64,000 nucleotides of DNA from Macrostomum hystrix (GCA_950097015.1 CATNEN010000029.1:5599501-5663500), one strand, 5' to 3'; shown: positions 45,394-57,505, numbered from the stretch's first letter. Notes: a model not told the origin generated them from the sequence alone. Made by a program: numbers and translations.

Positions 45394-46466
45394 CCGAAAT
45401 CCCAAGGATCCAGATCCCACAAATCATTAGTCCTCAGGATCCAGATCCCACAATTCATTAGTCCTCAGGATCCAGATCCCACAATTCATTAGTCCTCAGG
45501 ATCCAGATCCCACAAATCATTAGTCCTCAGGATCCAGATCCCACAAATCATTAGTCCTCAGGATCCAGATCCCACAAATCATTAGTCCTCAGGATCCAGA
45601 TCCCACAAATCATTAGTCCTCAGGATCCAGATCCCACAAATCATTAGTCCTCAGGATCCAGATCCCACAAATCATTAGTCCTCAGGATCCAGATCCCACA
45701 AATCATTAGTCCTCAGGATCCAGATCCCACAAATCATTAGTCCTCAGGATCCAGATCCCACAAATCATTAGTCCTCAGGATCCAGATCCCACAAATCATT
45801 AGTCCTCAGGATCCAGATCCCACAAATCATTAGTCCTCAGGATCCAGATCCCACAAATCATTAGTCTTCAGGATCCAGATCCCACAATTCATTAGTCCTC
45901 AGGATCCAGATCCCACAAATCATTAGTCCTCAGGATCCAGATCCCACAAATCATTAGTCCTCAGGATCCAGATCCCACAAATCATTAGTCCTCAGGATCC
46001 AGATCCCACAAATCATTAGTCCTCAGGATCCAGATCCCACAAATCATTAGTCCTCAGGATCCAGATCCCACAAATCATTAGTCCTCAGGATCCAGATCCC
46101 ACAAATCATTAGTCCTCAGGATCCAGATCCCACAATTCATTAGTCCTCAGGATCCAGATCCCACAAATCATTAGTCCTCAGGATCCAGATCCCACAAATC
46201 ATTAGTCCTCAGGATCCAGATCCCACAAATCATTAGTCCTCAGGATCCAGATCCCACAAATCATTAGTCCTCAGGATCCAGATCCCACAAATCATTAGTC
46301 CTCAGGATCCAGATCCAACAATTCATTAGTCCTCAGGATCCAGATCCAACAAATCATTAGTCCTCAGGATCCAGATCCCACAAATCATTAGTCCTCAGGA
46401 TCCAGATCCCACAAATCATTAGTCCTCAGGATCCAGATCCCACAAATCATTAGTCCTCGGAATCTA
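45394..46466. repeat. 31-bp minisatellite CTCAGGATCCAGATCCCACA...
   Basis: About 35 highly uniform copies of a 31-bp unit containing BamHI-like GGATCC, AGATCCCAC and CATTAGTCC. Degenerate copies begin at about 45305. Low divergence between copies points to recent expansion or homogenisation. Confidence 0.95.
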
Positions 46467-46469
46467 GAT

Positions 46470-47828
46470 CTAAATAAAATTTCATCTGTGATTCGCTGTA
46501 CACCTAGACATTAGATGTCATTGCCATAGAACTACGGGCCATTGTATCACTAAAGAACAGAGTCTAACTAGTATGTATTTATAATATGGTAAGTATATTT
46601 ATCGATCAAAACGCTCAATAACCTGATCTGATCTGTAATATGTACATTTTTGCTTTCATTTGCCACCACAGCGAGAAACCAAATTCTATATAATTTGGAA
46701 ATTGTAAATGCAGTCCATTATCTGTCAAAGTTTATAAAAATAAAATAATTTTTCTGGTTGCACCTGAATCTGAATGCAACTCACACATCTCACTTGAGTT
46801 GATCTGTTTTCTGGTTAATCTTTTTGTTACGCAATCGCCACGATGGCTTTAAGTGGCCGTCCGTCAATCATCTGTGTTTAGATCATTTCGCTGTCAGAAA
46901 CCGTTTGCTCTTGAAAGCCAAACAGAATCCCTACCTCAGGTTGAGTATAGGTCCAATTTGCTAGTGTATAAGTTGTGTAAGGCCAGAATTTTATTCTCGA
47001 CCAGATCTATATATGCTCTAACGAGCACTGGACCTGCAGTGAGAAGATGTCCCTACCGAATTACCGCTCTATAGGGGGCCAGCATGGCCAACTTTAGTAA
47101 TGGGCGAGTCTATCAGCCATTCTTGGAAATCGGCACAGTGCCATGGCAAGTGTGGGGAGCAAATCCAAGCCCGTCGCTTCACACCCACATTCACACTCGC
47201 AGCCGACCACGCAGAGACTAAAAGCCTATTTACGCTAGTGGCAGTGGATGCTGCGCTGACCAATTTGTCCTCATCAATTCCGCCTGCTTTGCCGCGGAGG
47301 CGACAAAGAATGCGGCTGAACACAACGGGCAGCGGCCCTCCAGCAGCAGGGCGTGTTAGCCGCCGAATTCTCTATAATTTGGGTAAGACTTCTTTCGTGC
47401 CAAAACTCCCTTTTATTCGCCAGCTTATCCCGCATATAGAAGGGCTACTGTTTGCATTGCGAACACTCAGCCAACACTCGAATGGGAAATTTGTGGGAAA
47501 ATATTTCAACCAACTCCCTTTAAATGCACAGCGGTCGATGTGAATTGTGTTTCAGACATGTCTGACTATGGACAGGCCTTTGAGGTCGTATCGGATTTCG
47601 AGCCTAAAAAATATGCGAATTCACTTCAAATACACAGCTTCGACTCTAAACATTGATCAAACTGGACTGAAGCTGCATGTTTATAACCAATGAAGCTGGT
47701 TATTTTTCATATTCAAGTCAAGACACGCTACCATATTACAAATGGCTCGCAAATCAATTGATCAATTGATACTCACATATCAATCATGCTACATATTTCT
47801 AAAAAGAAATTGAGTCTTTAGTATATAT
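46470..47828. other. No gene recognised
   Basis: Frames at 46853-47074 and 47100-47543 show no domain, signal or repeat and no splice partners that I can support. Confidence 0.4.
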
Positions 47829-47830
47829 GA

Positions 47831-47896
47831 ACTAGCAAGTTAAGCCCCCCCCGGAGTGGGCATTTTCGCGCAAATTTATTTTGCAAAAATCCGTGT
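47831..47896 (-). mobile_element. Helitron-like 3' end fragment
   Basis: On the minus strand it ends GGGGGGGCTTAACTTGCTAG followed by T, close to the units 1-4 end (CAAAACTTGCTAG). A GCCC...GGGC stem lies ~8 nt before CTAG. No matching 5' end was found nearby, so it is a solo or decayed end. Confidence 0.5.
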
Positions 47897-47908
47897 CTCT
47901 TCCTCTTA

Positions 47909-48235
47909 ATAAATACGAGTAATAATTGCAGGAGAGCTGTAGACCCACAGCCAGCGAGGAGGCAATTCTGCCCATTTCGCTGACTCCTGAGCACACACGC
48001 ACACAGATACTGTACGCAGGCACACACACACAGATGTGTACATCTACCCAGACATTCTCAGTGTCTGGGCAGTCACACTTTCGCTGCGCCTTGGAGGTTG
48101 ACCCTCAAAGGGTGTAAATTGTACTAAAAGCTTCAAGCCTTCTCTCCGCGGCTGCGCCCCAAATGAATGTGGCCTCGCCGTGGAATCGAGCTCAGGGACC
48201 TTGGTGCGTTAACCACTCTGTCACTGATCCCCTGC
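47909..48235 (-). mobile_element. tRNA-derived SINE, family 1, copy 2
   Basis: Reverse-complement match to the SINEs at 571 and 63229, including the tRNA-like head (GTGACAGAGTGGTTAACGC, then AGCTCGATTCC) and the GGGGCGCAGCC block. A 12-bp target-site duplication with one mismatch flanks it (CTCTTCCTCTTA at 47897-47908, CTCTTGCTCTTA at 48236-48247). Confidence 0.85.
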
Positions 48236-48249
48236 CTCTTGCTCTTATT

Positions 48250-49900
48250 TCACAATGGGTTTCCCAATGTACAGCATTTAGTTTTATTTGAAGACAAAAA
48301 GAGCAACAATAAAATCAGCAGCGCGCATAGATATAGCACAGGATGCACAACAGGATCAACAAGGCTTTGCACTATAACATGTTTGCGCTGGGCAAATGTA
48401 TTATAATTAGTGATTAATCGTTTATTATAATGCTAAGTTCTTATTCATATTTAGATTTGATTACAATATTTAAAAAGTGCGCATATTCACACAGGTGCTG
48501 CTCATACATCGGCCAGTTGCGAGTAAATAAAGCATGAGATATACTTACACTAGTATGCAGATATTATCATACCGCTGCCACTGATTCAGGAGTTCGTATA
48601 ATGGGATGCGGTGTGGGAATATATAATGTGCAGATGTATTGCGGTGCAAACTCCAGGTCTATAAGAGTTATGTATTTGTGAATTATGAATATATAGATAC
48701 CATTTTAAACTACCTATGTACAGACAGACGCAATCAATAAATAGCACAAAGAATTCACTGAAGGAGTGAGATAAAGAAACTGCATGTTACTGAAGTAGCA
48801 AAAGCACTAATTTGTTGTCTATTTAATTATTATATCGCATACCTCTTACCTCAGAACCATACAGCGATGTTTAAACCCGATTTCTCCCATAAAATAGTCA
48901 CTAAAAAAGCCAACCTTAATATAATCTAACGTTAGAAAAAACGATTTTTAAGACAATAAAAGGCTGAAATCAAAGGTCAAATAAAAAAGTTAACAAAGAA
49001 AAAACCCGACTGGCTTTTTAAATAAAAAAGCTTGTACGAAACTTTTTGATCGCGCCTGCCCATTTCTAGTCTTCTAGTACCTAAAGCCGCGGGAAAAAAG
49101 CAAATAGTAAAAAATCTCAGTAAATAACAATCAACAACAGCAACAGCAACAGCGTTCAGTTCATGTCCCGGTACAGTCAGATGAGAGCTGCCAGCGAGAC
49201 GTTTTTGAATACGATCCATTTTTATAACAAACTGAATTATGGAGAAAAGCAAAACGATACACTGGCTTTAAAATAACAGAAGGCAGATATTAATAACTAT
49301 CGAACGCTTCAGATAAATGACAATTTCGTAAATGAAACAGTGAAAGCGAAGAACTCAAAGCAGGAAATGTGCAACTCGTTAATGAACAGGTAGTTCTACA
49401 AACAGGTTTAGCATAAATGACATATTCTTACCTAACTAAAACAGTACACTAGAGCCCAGAATTGATGGGCGAACAAGCAAACAATAATTAAGCAGACAGG
49501 TTCAACAAAAACAGGTTCAACAGCTATTAACAAATGGGGTCATAAACGGTGAACTCGGCTAAGGTAAAGTCAGCTAAGGTACCAGGATGTTACAAATAGG
49601 CAATTCGGTATTTCCTAACTACAAGTTAGATTTCGCCCGTTGCCCTAGCAAAAAAGCGCAAATCTGTTATTAAAGACACAAACGAACTAGCAACACTATT
49701 TTAATGTGACTATATTTGGCTAATCAGCTGCCAGTCCAACAGTGACACGGAGTGACAGATGTTGTTAATAAAATTTAATAAAATGTTTTTTTTCAACAAA
49801 AAACTAAAACGTTAAGGGAGGAGGAGAACATTGACGCTGGAGGAAAACAAAGATAAAGGCGTGACGTCGGAAAAATCGCTGCCTTAAATAGTATAAAAGA
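48250..49900. other. AT-rich intergenic DNA
   Basis: No gene, RNA or transposon end that I can support. Confidence 0.45.
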
Positions 49901-49933
49901 AACATAACTCAAAGCGCCACTCGAGTGGCAGCT

Positions 49934-49939
49934 TTTATT
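49934..49939 (-). terminator. Candidate polyadenylation signal AATAAA
   Basis: AATAAA on the minus strand 110 bp beyond the stop of the 50049-51203 gene, the first such hexamer downstream. Confidence 0.5.
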
Positions 49940-50048
49940 CAGCTCTACTGCTTCAGGCTGTAGGGGGAGACGAGTCGGGCTTACAGGGGACGGACTCTGA
50001 GGAAGTCTGGGAGCAGAGCGGACAGGCAGGCCGGCTGTGTCTGCGGGG

Positions 50049-51203
50049 CTAGGAGGCGGGCTCGCTGCCGGCGCCGCTTCCATCAGTGTCGCCGCCGCCG
50101 CCCGCTTTGCCGCCGTTGCTAATGGCAACCGTCGGTGTCGCTTCAACGTCTACTGCGGCTGCAGACGCCTCTTTATTGTCGGAGGACGGGCCCGGGTCGA
50201 CGTCCGCCTCCGCCTCCGCTTTTGCCTCTTCCTCCTCCTTCAGTGCATTTGTGTCTGCGCCAACGTCGTCAATTACAGTGTCCGCAGCTGTTGATGAGTC
50301 TTTGTCATCGCCGTCAGTCTTCGCGTCCGGTTCAGGAGCGGCGGTGTCCTTTTCGACGACTTCCGCTTCAGACGTATCTGGAGCGGCTTCTTTGGAGTGT
50401 TCGGCGTTCGCCTCTACAGACTCCGACACCTTCGCGTCGTCCTTCACAGCTGGCGTTTTCTCTTCTTCATTGTCTGCCGACTTCTCCGCCGAATCCGAAT
50501 CGGCTGTAGAAGCTTCGGAAGCGGAGGCGGCGGCGGCAGCAGCGGTAGCTGATTCGGTCGAAGTCGACTCGCGGTCCGATTTGCCCACCTCTTTCTTACC
50601 CACTGTAGCCTCCGCAGCTGATTTATCTTTGCCTTTATCCGAAGCCTTTATATCTTTGTCCGGCTTTGCGTCTTTATTATTCGGCTTGGAGTCGGTTGAG
50701 TTTGACAGCGCCGGCGTCGGCGCCGAATCCAACGCGGCCATTTTAGCGGCTGCCGGTGGCGCCTTAGCCGCGGCGGCGGGCGTCGCCCTCGAGCCAGAAG
50801 CAACCGGAGCAGATTTAGCAGCGGCCTTGCTGCCTGCAGCTGTCGAAGAAGAAGCCGACGCGGCTGCCGGATCCACCAGCTTGGCTAGTCCGCCGCATTT
50901 CGTCTCCTCGAAGCTGACCTCGCCGCTCTCCAGCCGCATAATGAACTGATGCACATCGCGCACCTGGCCCAGGGGATTCTCCGGCTGACAGGGCATGGAT
51001 GCCAGGAAGCAGTGCGCGTCTCGGAAGGGTGCCACAATGTGCACAAGCTGGTTGTCACTGGACGGCCTGTATAAGTACTTTCTGCCATCCAGGGTCTGCT
51101 CCTCGAAGTGGTAGATGTTGAAATTGCCAAGATTGATGGCGTGAAACTTTTTGGCGAACAATTCCACCAGGCTCAGCTTGGTCTGCTTGGCCGGCGTTGC
51201 CAT
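50049..51203 (-). CDS. Unknown conserved domain plus Ala/Ser/Lys/Glu-rich tail
   Basis: 384 residues from ATG 51203. Residues ~10-100 form a compact domain with FNIYHFEE, GRKYLYRPS, FLASMPC and VHQFIM. The same pattern occurs in the shorter gene at 52582-52887, so it is a real protein domain, but I do not recognise it. The remaining ~280 residues are low complexity (Ala/Ser, then Lys/Asp and Glu-rich stretches), probably disordered. There is no signal peptide or membrane span, so a cytoplasmic or nuclear protein is likely. A candidate AATAAA lies 110 bp past the stop. Plus-strand frames across the tail are shadows of its GCN/GAN codons. Confidence 0.75.
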   Translation of the reverse strand: MATPAKQTKLSLVELFAKKFHAINLGNFNIYHFEEQTLDGRKYLYRPSSDNQLVHIVAPFRDAHCFLASMPCQPENPLGQVRDVHQFIMRLESGEVSFEETKCGGLAKLVDPAAASASSSTAAGSKAAAKSAPVASGSRATPAAAAKAPPAAAKMAALDSAPTPALSNSTDSKPNNKDAKPDKDIKASDKGKDKSAAEATVGKKEVGKSDRESTSTESATAAAAAASASEASTADSDSAEKSADNEEEKTPAVKDDAKVSESVEANAEHSKEAAPDTSEAEVVEKDTAAPEPDAKTDGDDKDSSTAADTVIDDVGADTNALKEEEEAKAEAEADVDPGPSSDNKEASAAAVDVEATPTVAISNGGKAGGGGDTDGSGAGSEPAS

Positions 51204-52581
51204 AGCAATTGAACAAGCGAAACGTATTAGAGAGAGGTGTCAGGACGGCGACTCTCTCGCTCAACGATTTCTTCCCGATGAAGCTAAAGATGGAGGCTGG
51301 AAAAGAAGATTGTTTTAGACTAGATTAACAAAAACTGTTATAAAATGGTTACTTCCTGAGCCCTTAAATTAGTTAACACCTCCGGTTCCTAAGTGAGTTA
51401 CAAGTTGAAAACGAAGCCTTAGTTCTACTCTGTTAGACGGTAGAGGCAAAACAGTGAAAAACCAAATATGATGCTGCATAATAAAACACTCACAAATCGA
51501 TTGCAGCAATTGTTTATTTTCATGCAATAAGTGAAGCAATATTCGACAATAGCAAACGACAGCCGCACACGGTTATTAATACAGCTAAAATAACAAGCAG
51601 AATAGTTCGAATGTTACAATCGGACAAGGGAAACAAGAGGCAATTCAAAAGCGGTACAAGCACCTGCTTTTTAAAGCAAGTGCTCACTTAGCAAACGTGA
51701 AAGTTAGTAAATATAAACAATATAGCAGACAGAATTGAACAGAAACAACGATTGCCGCATTCTCTCAAATGAAAGCATTACGTATTGAAAGCGTTTTTTA
51801 TTAAAAACAACAACAAAGAGTTAAAATGATATTATGTAAAAGCTAACAAAGCAAGCAGGAAGTTTAGCGCACTCCGCCTTGTAAAACCGGGTCAATAAAA
51901 ACCGAGATTAACTACTGGGAGCAGTAGCACGGATTGTTTATTAATCGAAAAAAACTCACAATCTTATAATAATATTGAAAGCCGGGTTTGGCTAGGATAA
52001 ACTAGAACAGGTTGACAGGGAAGCGAAACAAAGTATGAAATGGACAAAATTGTGACTAAACATGCCGGACCAATAAGACATTTAGAAACAAAAAAATCAA
52101 AGCCTTTTTTCGGACGGTCGCAAGCATTTTGGTTGCGTGTCTCAAAATTCGAGTGACAGAAGCTAAAATATTCAATTTAAATTACTATTAAAACATAGAA
52201 CTAAATACTTGGCGAAAACTTTCTGTAGACACAGATGCATTAGTATGACAGTACAGTAAAATATCAAACCAGAGAAGTAAAACGAGCAAAGTAGAAGAAC
52301 AATATCCAAAATATGAAATGTCGGCATGTTTTTTTTTAATTTCGAGAATACTTTTTAAAGATTGAAATGAATCTTAACTATATACTATACAGCGTATATT
52401 TTCTGACTAAGGAGGCTAGCAAGATAAAAGCGACAATAAAAACCTCTAAAAGGACAAAAGTTTGTAAAATGAGCAGATTTAGCTAACTGTAATCGTATCG
52501 TTACCCGACAGCCTGCTACCATTTCATTGCTATGTGAGACTAAGTACATGAGTACAGAAACACACAGAGACTAGCAGAGTG
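51204..52581. other. AT-rich spacer between the two paralogues
   Basis: On the coding (minus) strand it is T-rich with no open frame of note. It may hold the 3' UTR of the 52.6-kb gene and the promoter of the 51.2-kb gene. Confidence 0.4.
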
Positions 52582-52887
52582 TCAGGCGGGCACAGACTCC
52601 GACTGTACAACATACTGATGGATGTGGTGCACCAGTGCGGCCGGATCGCCGCCAGGACAGGGCATAGACACCAGCAGGCACATGCGCTCGCGATATTTCA
52701 GCACCACAGTCACCATGTCGTTGCGCACAGATGGCCGGAATAGATATTTCCGGCCCGCGATGCTAAGCTCTTCGAAGTGATAAATATTGTAATTGTCCGG
52801 ATTAAAGCAGTGCAGCTTGCGACTGAAAATGTCTCCAATCTCAGCCAGTTGAGCACTCGGTTGCCGGTTCTCAACGTCTGAGGACAT
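52582..52887 (-). CDS. Small paralogue of the 50-kb gene, domain only
   Basis: 101 residues from ATG 52887. It aligns along its length with the N-terminal domain of the neighbouring gene: YNIYHFEE / FNIYHFEE, GRKYLFRPS / GRKYLYRPS, LLVSMPC / FLASMPC and IHQYV / VHQFI. It lacks the low-complexity tail. The in-frame extension to 52929 has no ATG, so 52887 is the start. A splice acceptor (CCCACAG at 52921-52915) lies 27 nt upstream, allowing a 5' UTR intron or trans-splicing. Tandem position and same strand suggest a local duplication. Function unknown. Confidence 0.72.
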   Translation of the reverse strand: MSSDVENRQPSAQLAEIGDIFSRKLHCFNPDNYNIYHFEELSIAGRKYLFRPSVRNDMVTVVLKYRERMCLLVSMPCPGGDPAALVHHIHQYVVQSESVPA

Positions 52888-52929
52888 TGTGTCCGTGTCT
52901 GTATGTGTGGGCGGCTGTGGGACAGACAC

Positions 52930-53704
52930 ATTCAGTATGATAAAGTAAACAGCAACAAACTAACAGCAGCAAGCATGCACACAGACACAAGTACAATTTA
53001 AAGTACTCTTTCATTCGTCTCTATGTATCATGTACACTTACAATAATATTCAAATACCAATATATTACCTTACTGGCAAAAATGTGTACAATGGAAGTTA
53101 CAACAACAAACAAAACAAAAAATACAAACATAATATTAATGGTTAAAACTTAAAACAAGAAAGACCACACTAATTTCGAATCTATATCAGTTCAAAAGAG
53201 CATAAATTAACAAAAAATCCCTTCTAAAACCCTGCTTATTTTCTAGAAAACAATGTAAAATTAAAACACTTGGATACAAAAAGCACAACACATTGAAGCT
53301 AAATTAAAAGCAAAGCCAAAGTATAAACACTTGGCCCAAAATGAAAGGAAATGTTTTCACAGTATAAACTTTATCAACTAAGGTATATAAGAAATACTCG
53401 TAAATTCTTAAAAAAATAGAACACTCAAATGGAAATTTATATTAACCATATAAGTTAGGGCTGTACTATAACTTTATTTCCAAAAATTTATTTTATATAG
53501 ACCATAGAATTTAAGAGGAACTGACAAGTAGAAAAAGGATCTGAACTTACACAAAATATCCAACATATGACAATTTTACTGTAGCTAAGCTATAGTATTT
53601 TTTTACTAGCTAAGCTCTAGCTTTGATATTTGTGTACTTAATACCATGCAACACTAAAATATAAAGTGTGACTAGTATTCACTAAAGTAACAAAACATAT
53701 AATC
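52930..53704. other. AT-rich upstream DNA
   Basis: Contains ACA-rich stretches. No gene seen. Confidence 0.4.
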
Positions 53705-53716
53705 ATAAGAATTGTA

Positions 53717-54038
53717 ATAAAGAATAATAATTATAATAATTGATTACACCTGCCCCAATAGGGTTAGATGTGCAGCCGACAGCACAGCTGAAGCTATTGC
53801 ACAGCACATCTGAAGGCTGTGTACAGCTGTTCAGTCCATAGACTAGGGTGATGCCACACCCACCTTCAATTATCCCAGCAAATGCTGGTACCAATTTAAC
53901 AGCTGGGTAAACTGAAACACTGCAGAGTTAAGTGTCTCGCTAAAGGACACAAATTGTTTCAGTGGATTTGAGAATCAAACCCCAACCTTCAAGCTTTGAG
54001 TCCAATGCCCTAAGCACTAGGCTAAAACCTCTTGTTGA
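53717..54038 (-). mobile_element. tRNA-derived SINE, family 2
   Basis: The minus-strand head contains the A box TAGCCTAGTGC followed by the B box GGTTTGATTCTC. A body and an (ATA/ATT)-type tail follow. A 12-bp target-site duplication with one mismatch brackets it (ATAAGAATTGTA at 53705-53716, ATAAGAATTTTA at 54039-54050). The body is unrelated to family 1. Confidence 0.8.
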
Positions 54039-54050
54039 ATAAGAATTTTA

Positions 54051-57000
54051 TACTTCTTTAAAAACTGTAAACAGCATTAGCAAGAGACTTGCAATGAAAA
54101 ATTTTTTACATGAAAATTAAAAGACAATAATGTTTTCACAAAATCAAAAAATCTTTAAAGATTTGTATTTGATAAAAAATCTGCCTGGCACAATTATTGT
54201 GGAGAAATATGAATATCCTACAAAAATCATATAAAAATATTTGCTAGACCACCATTATCTAGTATAATATCATGTATCATATGTCATTTATGTTCAATTC
54301 TATGAGATACAAAATTATAAATTGTATTATAAACCTGGTTCTATAACATATTTACTCTAACATGAGATCTAGGGCTTATCTCTTATTAAAACAATAACCA
54401 ACCAGGCTCATTAAAATTTCAATATTCAAATAACTACAAAAAATTACACAAAAAGTGTTCTAACTAAAAATGGAAATCATATAAAAAATAATATAACCTT
54501 ATAACTAAAAATAGCTAAAATAGCTAAAAATTGGCCCTAGATTTTATGTGCACAAAAGCAATATATTTTATTTATAGGCCTAAAACTAATGCAATTTGCG
54601 AAAAGCAATTTAAAAAGCATGCATGAGAAATAAGCAATATAGATAGATAGATAGATAGAGTTACTTATAAGTAATATATAGTAAAAGATAGTCATGCCTT
54701 GCTTAAAGTCATAGTGTGCTATGTCCATAATTCTAGAACTAAACCCAAGGGCCATGGCACTATTGTAGACATGTCCATAAGCAAGCCACAAGTGCATATA
54801 AGGGATACAGTAGCTGTTTATAAAACTGAGTGACGACAGTTATTGCTTACAATGTGCAGGGATCTTAAGATTGTCAAATTGTACTAGGACTAGGTCAAGC
54901 TATTGAAATAATGTTCGTGTGTTCATTTAAACTGTTAATTTCAAAGAATTTTTATGACAATGTTTAGAAATTCCAGCTTGTCCTGATTTGCAGTTTAGGA
55001 TATCCATGTCCATATCCAATTGGAGACATTGTAAATGTATTTTTATACCGAGATAACAGAAACACTAGCTAATATATCTTACAAATACTATATATATATT
55101 ATATATGATATATCTTTCTTAGACATTATGTTATGGCCGTCGTTCACCTAAGTTCCAGCATTATGGCCAAGTGTACGGGCACTGTAGGCCGTGCCCATAA
55201 GTAATACGAACAAATGAATTAGCGTCAGAACAGCATTTTACGTTGGCACTTGAAATAAAGCACATGTGTAAATGTTCATAACATTTTAAGATACATATCA
55301 GAATGTTTCTACTGGCAACGACCAGGAAAACTCGCACAATTTTAGACTACATAAAAAGAGTTAGCCCTCCTGCCAGATAAAAATGTGCTAATCGACGAAG
55401 TATTCATCTGTTTGACATTTTTTGAGGAACTGTAAGTTTTTACTCGATTACATAGGGAGTTCATAAAGTATGATACCCCTGTTCATATCGAAGAAAGAAC
55501 TAAAATAGTGAATTTAAATATCATGTTTACATTACCAGGTAAAACTAAATTTACAATAGACAGGCTAATCAGTTTTTAAAGTCACAAGTTGATTACAATA
55601 AATAAATAAAAAAGTATATTTTTTACACTATGCACAGTAAATTTCAAAGTATATAAGTTTGCAATTTTTCTTAAACTTCTTCACCGATAGAATTCCTAGT
55701 GCAACATTCACATTTTATTGGTTATTATATTATTAGTTAACTTAATAACTTTATATATGTCAATGTAATATTAGTTTGCAAAACAAAAGCAGCTTGCCTG
55801 CGCATATCCATTTCCAAAGTTTTCTCATTTTTGATTCACCTTCAATCCTTTATACGCTGCGCGATCCTCGATTAAGATACCGTTGTTGTTAATATCAATA
55901 GATCAAAAGATATTCCAGGTATTATTAACGTTAAACAAGCAATTAATTTGTCATTTTGGATATTATATGGCTTATATGACAGTACAGCTTATGTAGATAT
56001 GCCACCATATCCATATGCTTTTTGAATAGGCCTAGGCTTTGCTGAACAAGATGGGTTCTGGTCTCTAAGTCGGCCGCCATATTGTGAAAGCCAACAGTCG
56101 AGTTGACTTTTTTATATGCAATTGAATTTCTGCACAACGGGTAGCACATTGGACTGATTGTCAATGGCACCAAAGCCTGAACTGGCCACAGAACAGGAAT
56201 AATTACAGACATGACAATAAGCCTTTGTATCATCTTTGTCATCCAGTTGTGGACAGCCAGTTGACAACCATTTACTATCAAATGTTCCCTTGGCCTTCCA
56301 TTCAGGCCAAATAGTTGTGGATCATTATTTTGAGACTGAAAATATTATGTTATAATGATTGCTAATGCTAAGTTGCTATTACAAGATTGTGGTTAAAAAT
56401 ATTAAATGTAGATTTAGATAGGTCTAGAAGGAATGATAAACAATAAGTAGAAGTCCAAATAGACACCTGATAAGTCAGTGTACTATGTATAATACAATAT
56501 TGATTCATAACATATAGTTTATATTTATAATACAACACAATATCAACAAAATAGGAAAAAAAATCTAACAAAGAACAAATTCAAATTCATCAACAAAAAC
56601 TACAGGCCTTTTAAAATCAGAAAAATGCCATTGAGCAATTTTAGAAAAACACAATTTTTTAAAATAAGCAGTGAGTGTAAACACTGGTCCAAAGATTTAA
56701 GATAGCAATTATTTACCTTTAATCTATCTTTTTTACAGATACACACTATATCTACACACAACATTTCATTTATGATATAATTGCATGCTGTCAGAAATGC
56801 TTCCTCCAGAACTCTTTCTTGTCATTTCCTTTGACTCTCCTCTTTTCTCTCTTGCTTACCAATTAGTTAATCAGTACATTTCACTGCACTTTAATTGTTT
56901 CGCCTTCTATTGCCCTCTTAGCCCATAGACTACGCATCCTGCCCGCCCCTTTGTTAACTCAATCATTATCTATGTTTTAAGTCCTTGCTTGGTACGGTTC

Positions 57001-57130
57001 CCCTTTAGTTGCTTCTAGTGCACACTAAGCCCACTAGTTCTTCAGTCTAAATGCTTTTCACTTTCTTAACGTTAAATACAAGCAAGGAATTTTGTCCCAA
57101 GCGACACATGCCTTTGGATATAAATAATAT
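54051..57130. other. AT-rich intergenic DNA; (GATA)n near 54640
   Basis: Apart from a five-copy GATA run and an AT dinucleotide stretch near 55090, nothing can be supported. Minus-strand frames at 54537, 55943 and 56368 lack domains. Confidence 0.45.
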
Positions 57131-57136
57131 AGATTA

Positions 57137-57505
57137 TCAAACACTACTACAAGTCGGCTTGTTTGAAACCCGGGTGCGTAATTGTTCCTTGATCTCCTCC
57201 AGAGTTAGAGCACTGTTGTTGTCTAGCAGTTCGGAACAGTACTGTGCCATCTCGATGTCAAATTTTGCATTTCTTCTTCCACCCATCAGTCTTTTCTCCC
57301 TCCTTCCGGAACACACAATTGAGTATGCCGTAGTTCTATTGATATTCAGCAGCCCCGCCAGATGGACGAAGTCTTCGCCGTTTGCGTGTGCATCCAACAG
57401 ACGGGCTCTATCCTCATTCGAAATCGTATTATAGCATACACGGTCCTCTGCATCGTCTTCCTCTTCCACACTGTCGTGCTCCTCTTCGTCCATATGATCA
57501 GCCAT
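57137..57505 (-). pseudogene. Truncated IS630/Tc1-like (DDE_3) transposase, helix-turn-helix part
   Basis: The frame from ATG 57505 has an acidic leader, then a helix-turn-helix segment (NEDRARLLDAH, LLNINRTTAYSIV) and a second one (GGRRNAKFDIEM, LTLEEIKEQL). This order is typical of the DNA-binding half of Tc1/mariner-like transposases. It stops shortly after SNKP, where family members would continue to the catalytic domain, and no DDE part follows. I see no clear terminal inverted repeats. A domesticated DNA-binding gene is possible but less likely. Confidence 0.5.

Noticed and set aside
47100-47543. 147-codon plus-strand frame
   Set aside because: No domain, signal or repeat support.
50086-50949. 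287-codon plus-strand Ser/Ala-rich frame
   Set aside because: Antisense of the low-complexity tail of the minus-strand gene. It has no domain of its own, whereas the minus strand has a domain shared with a paralogue.
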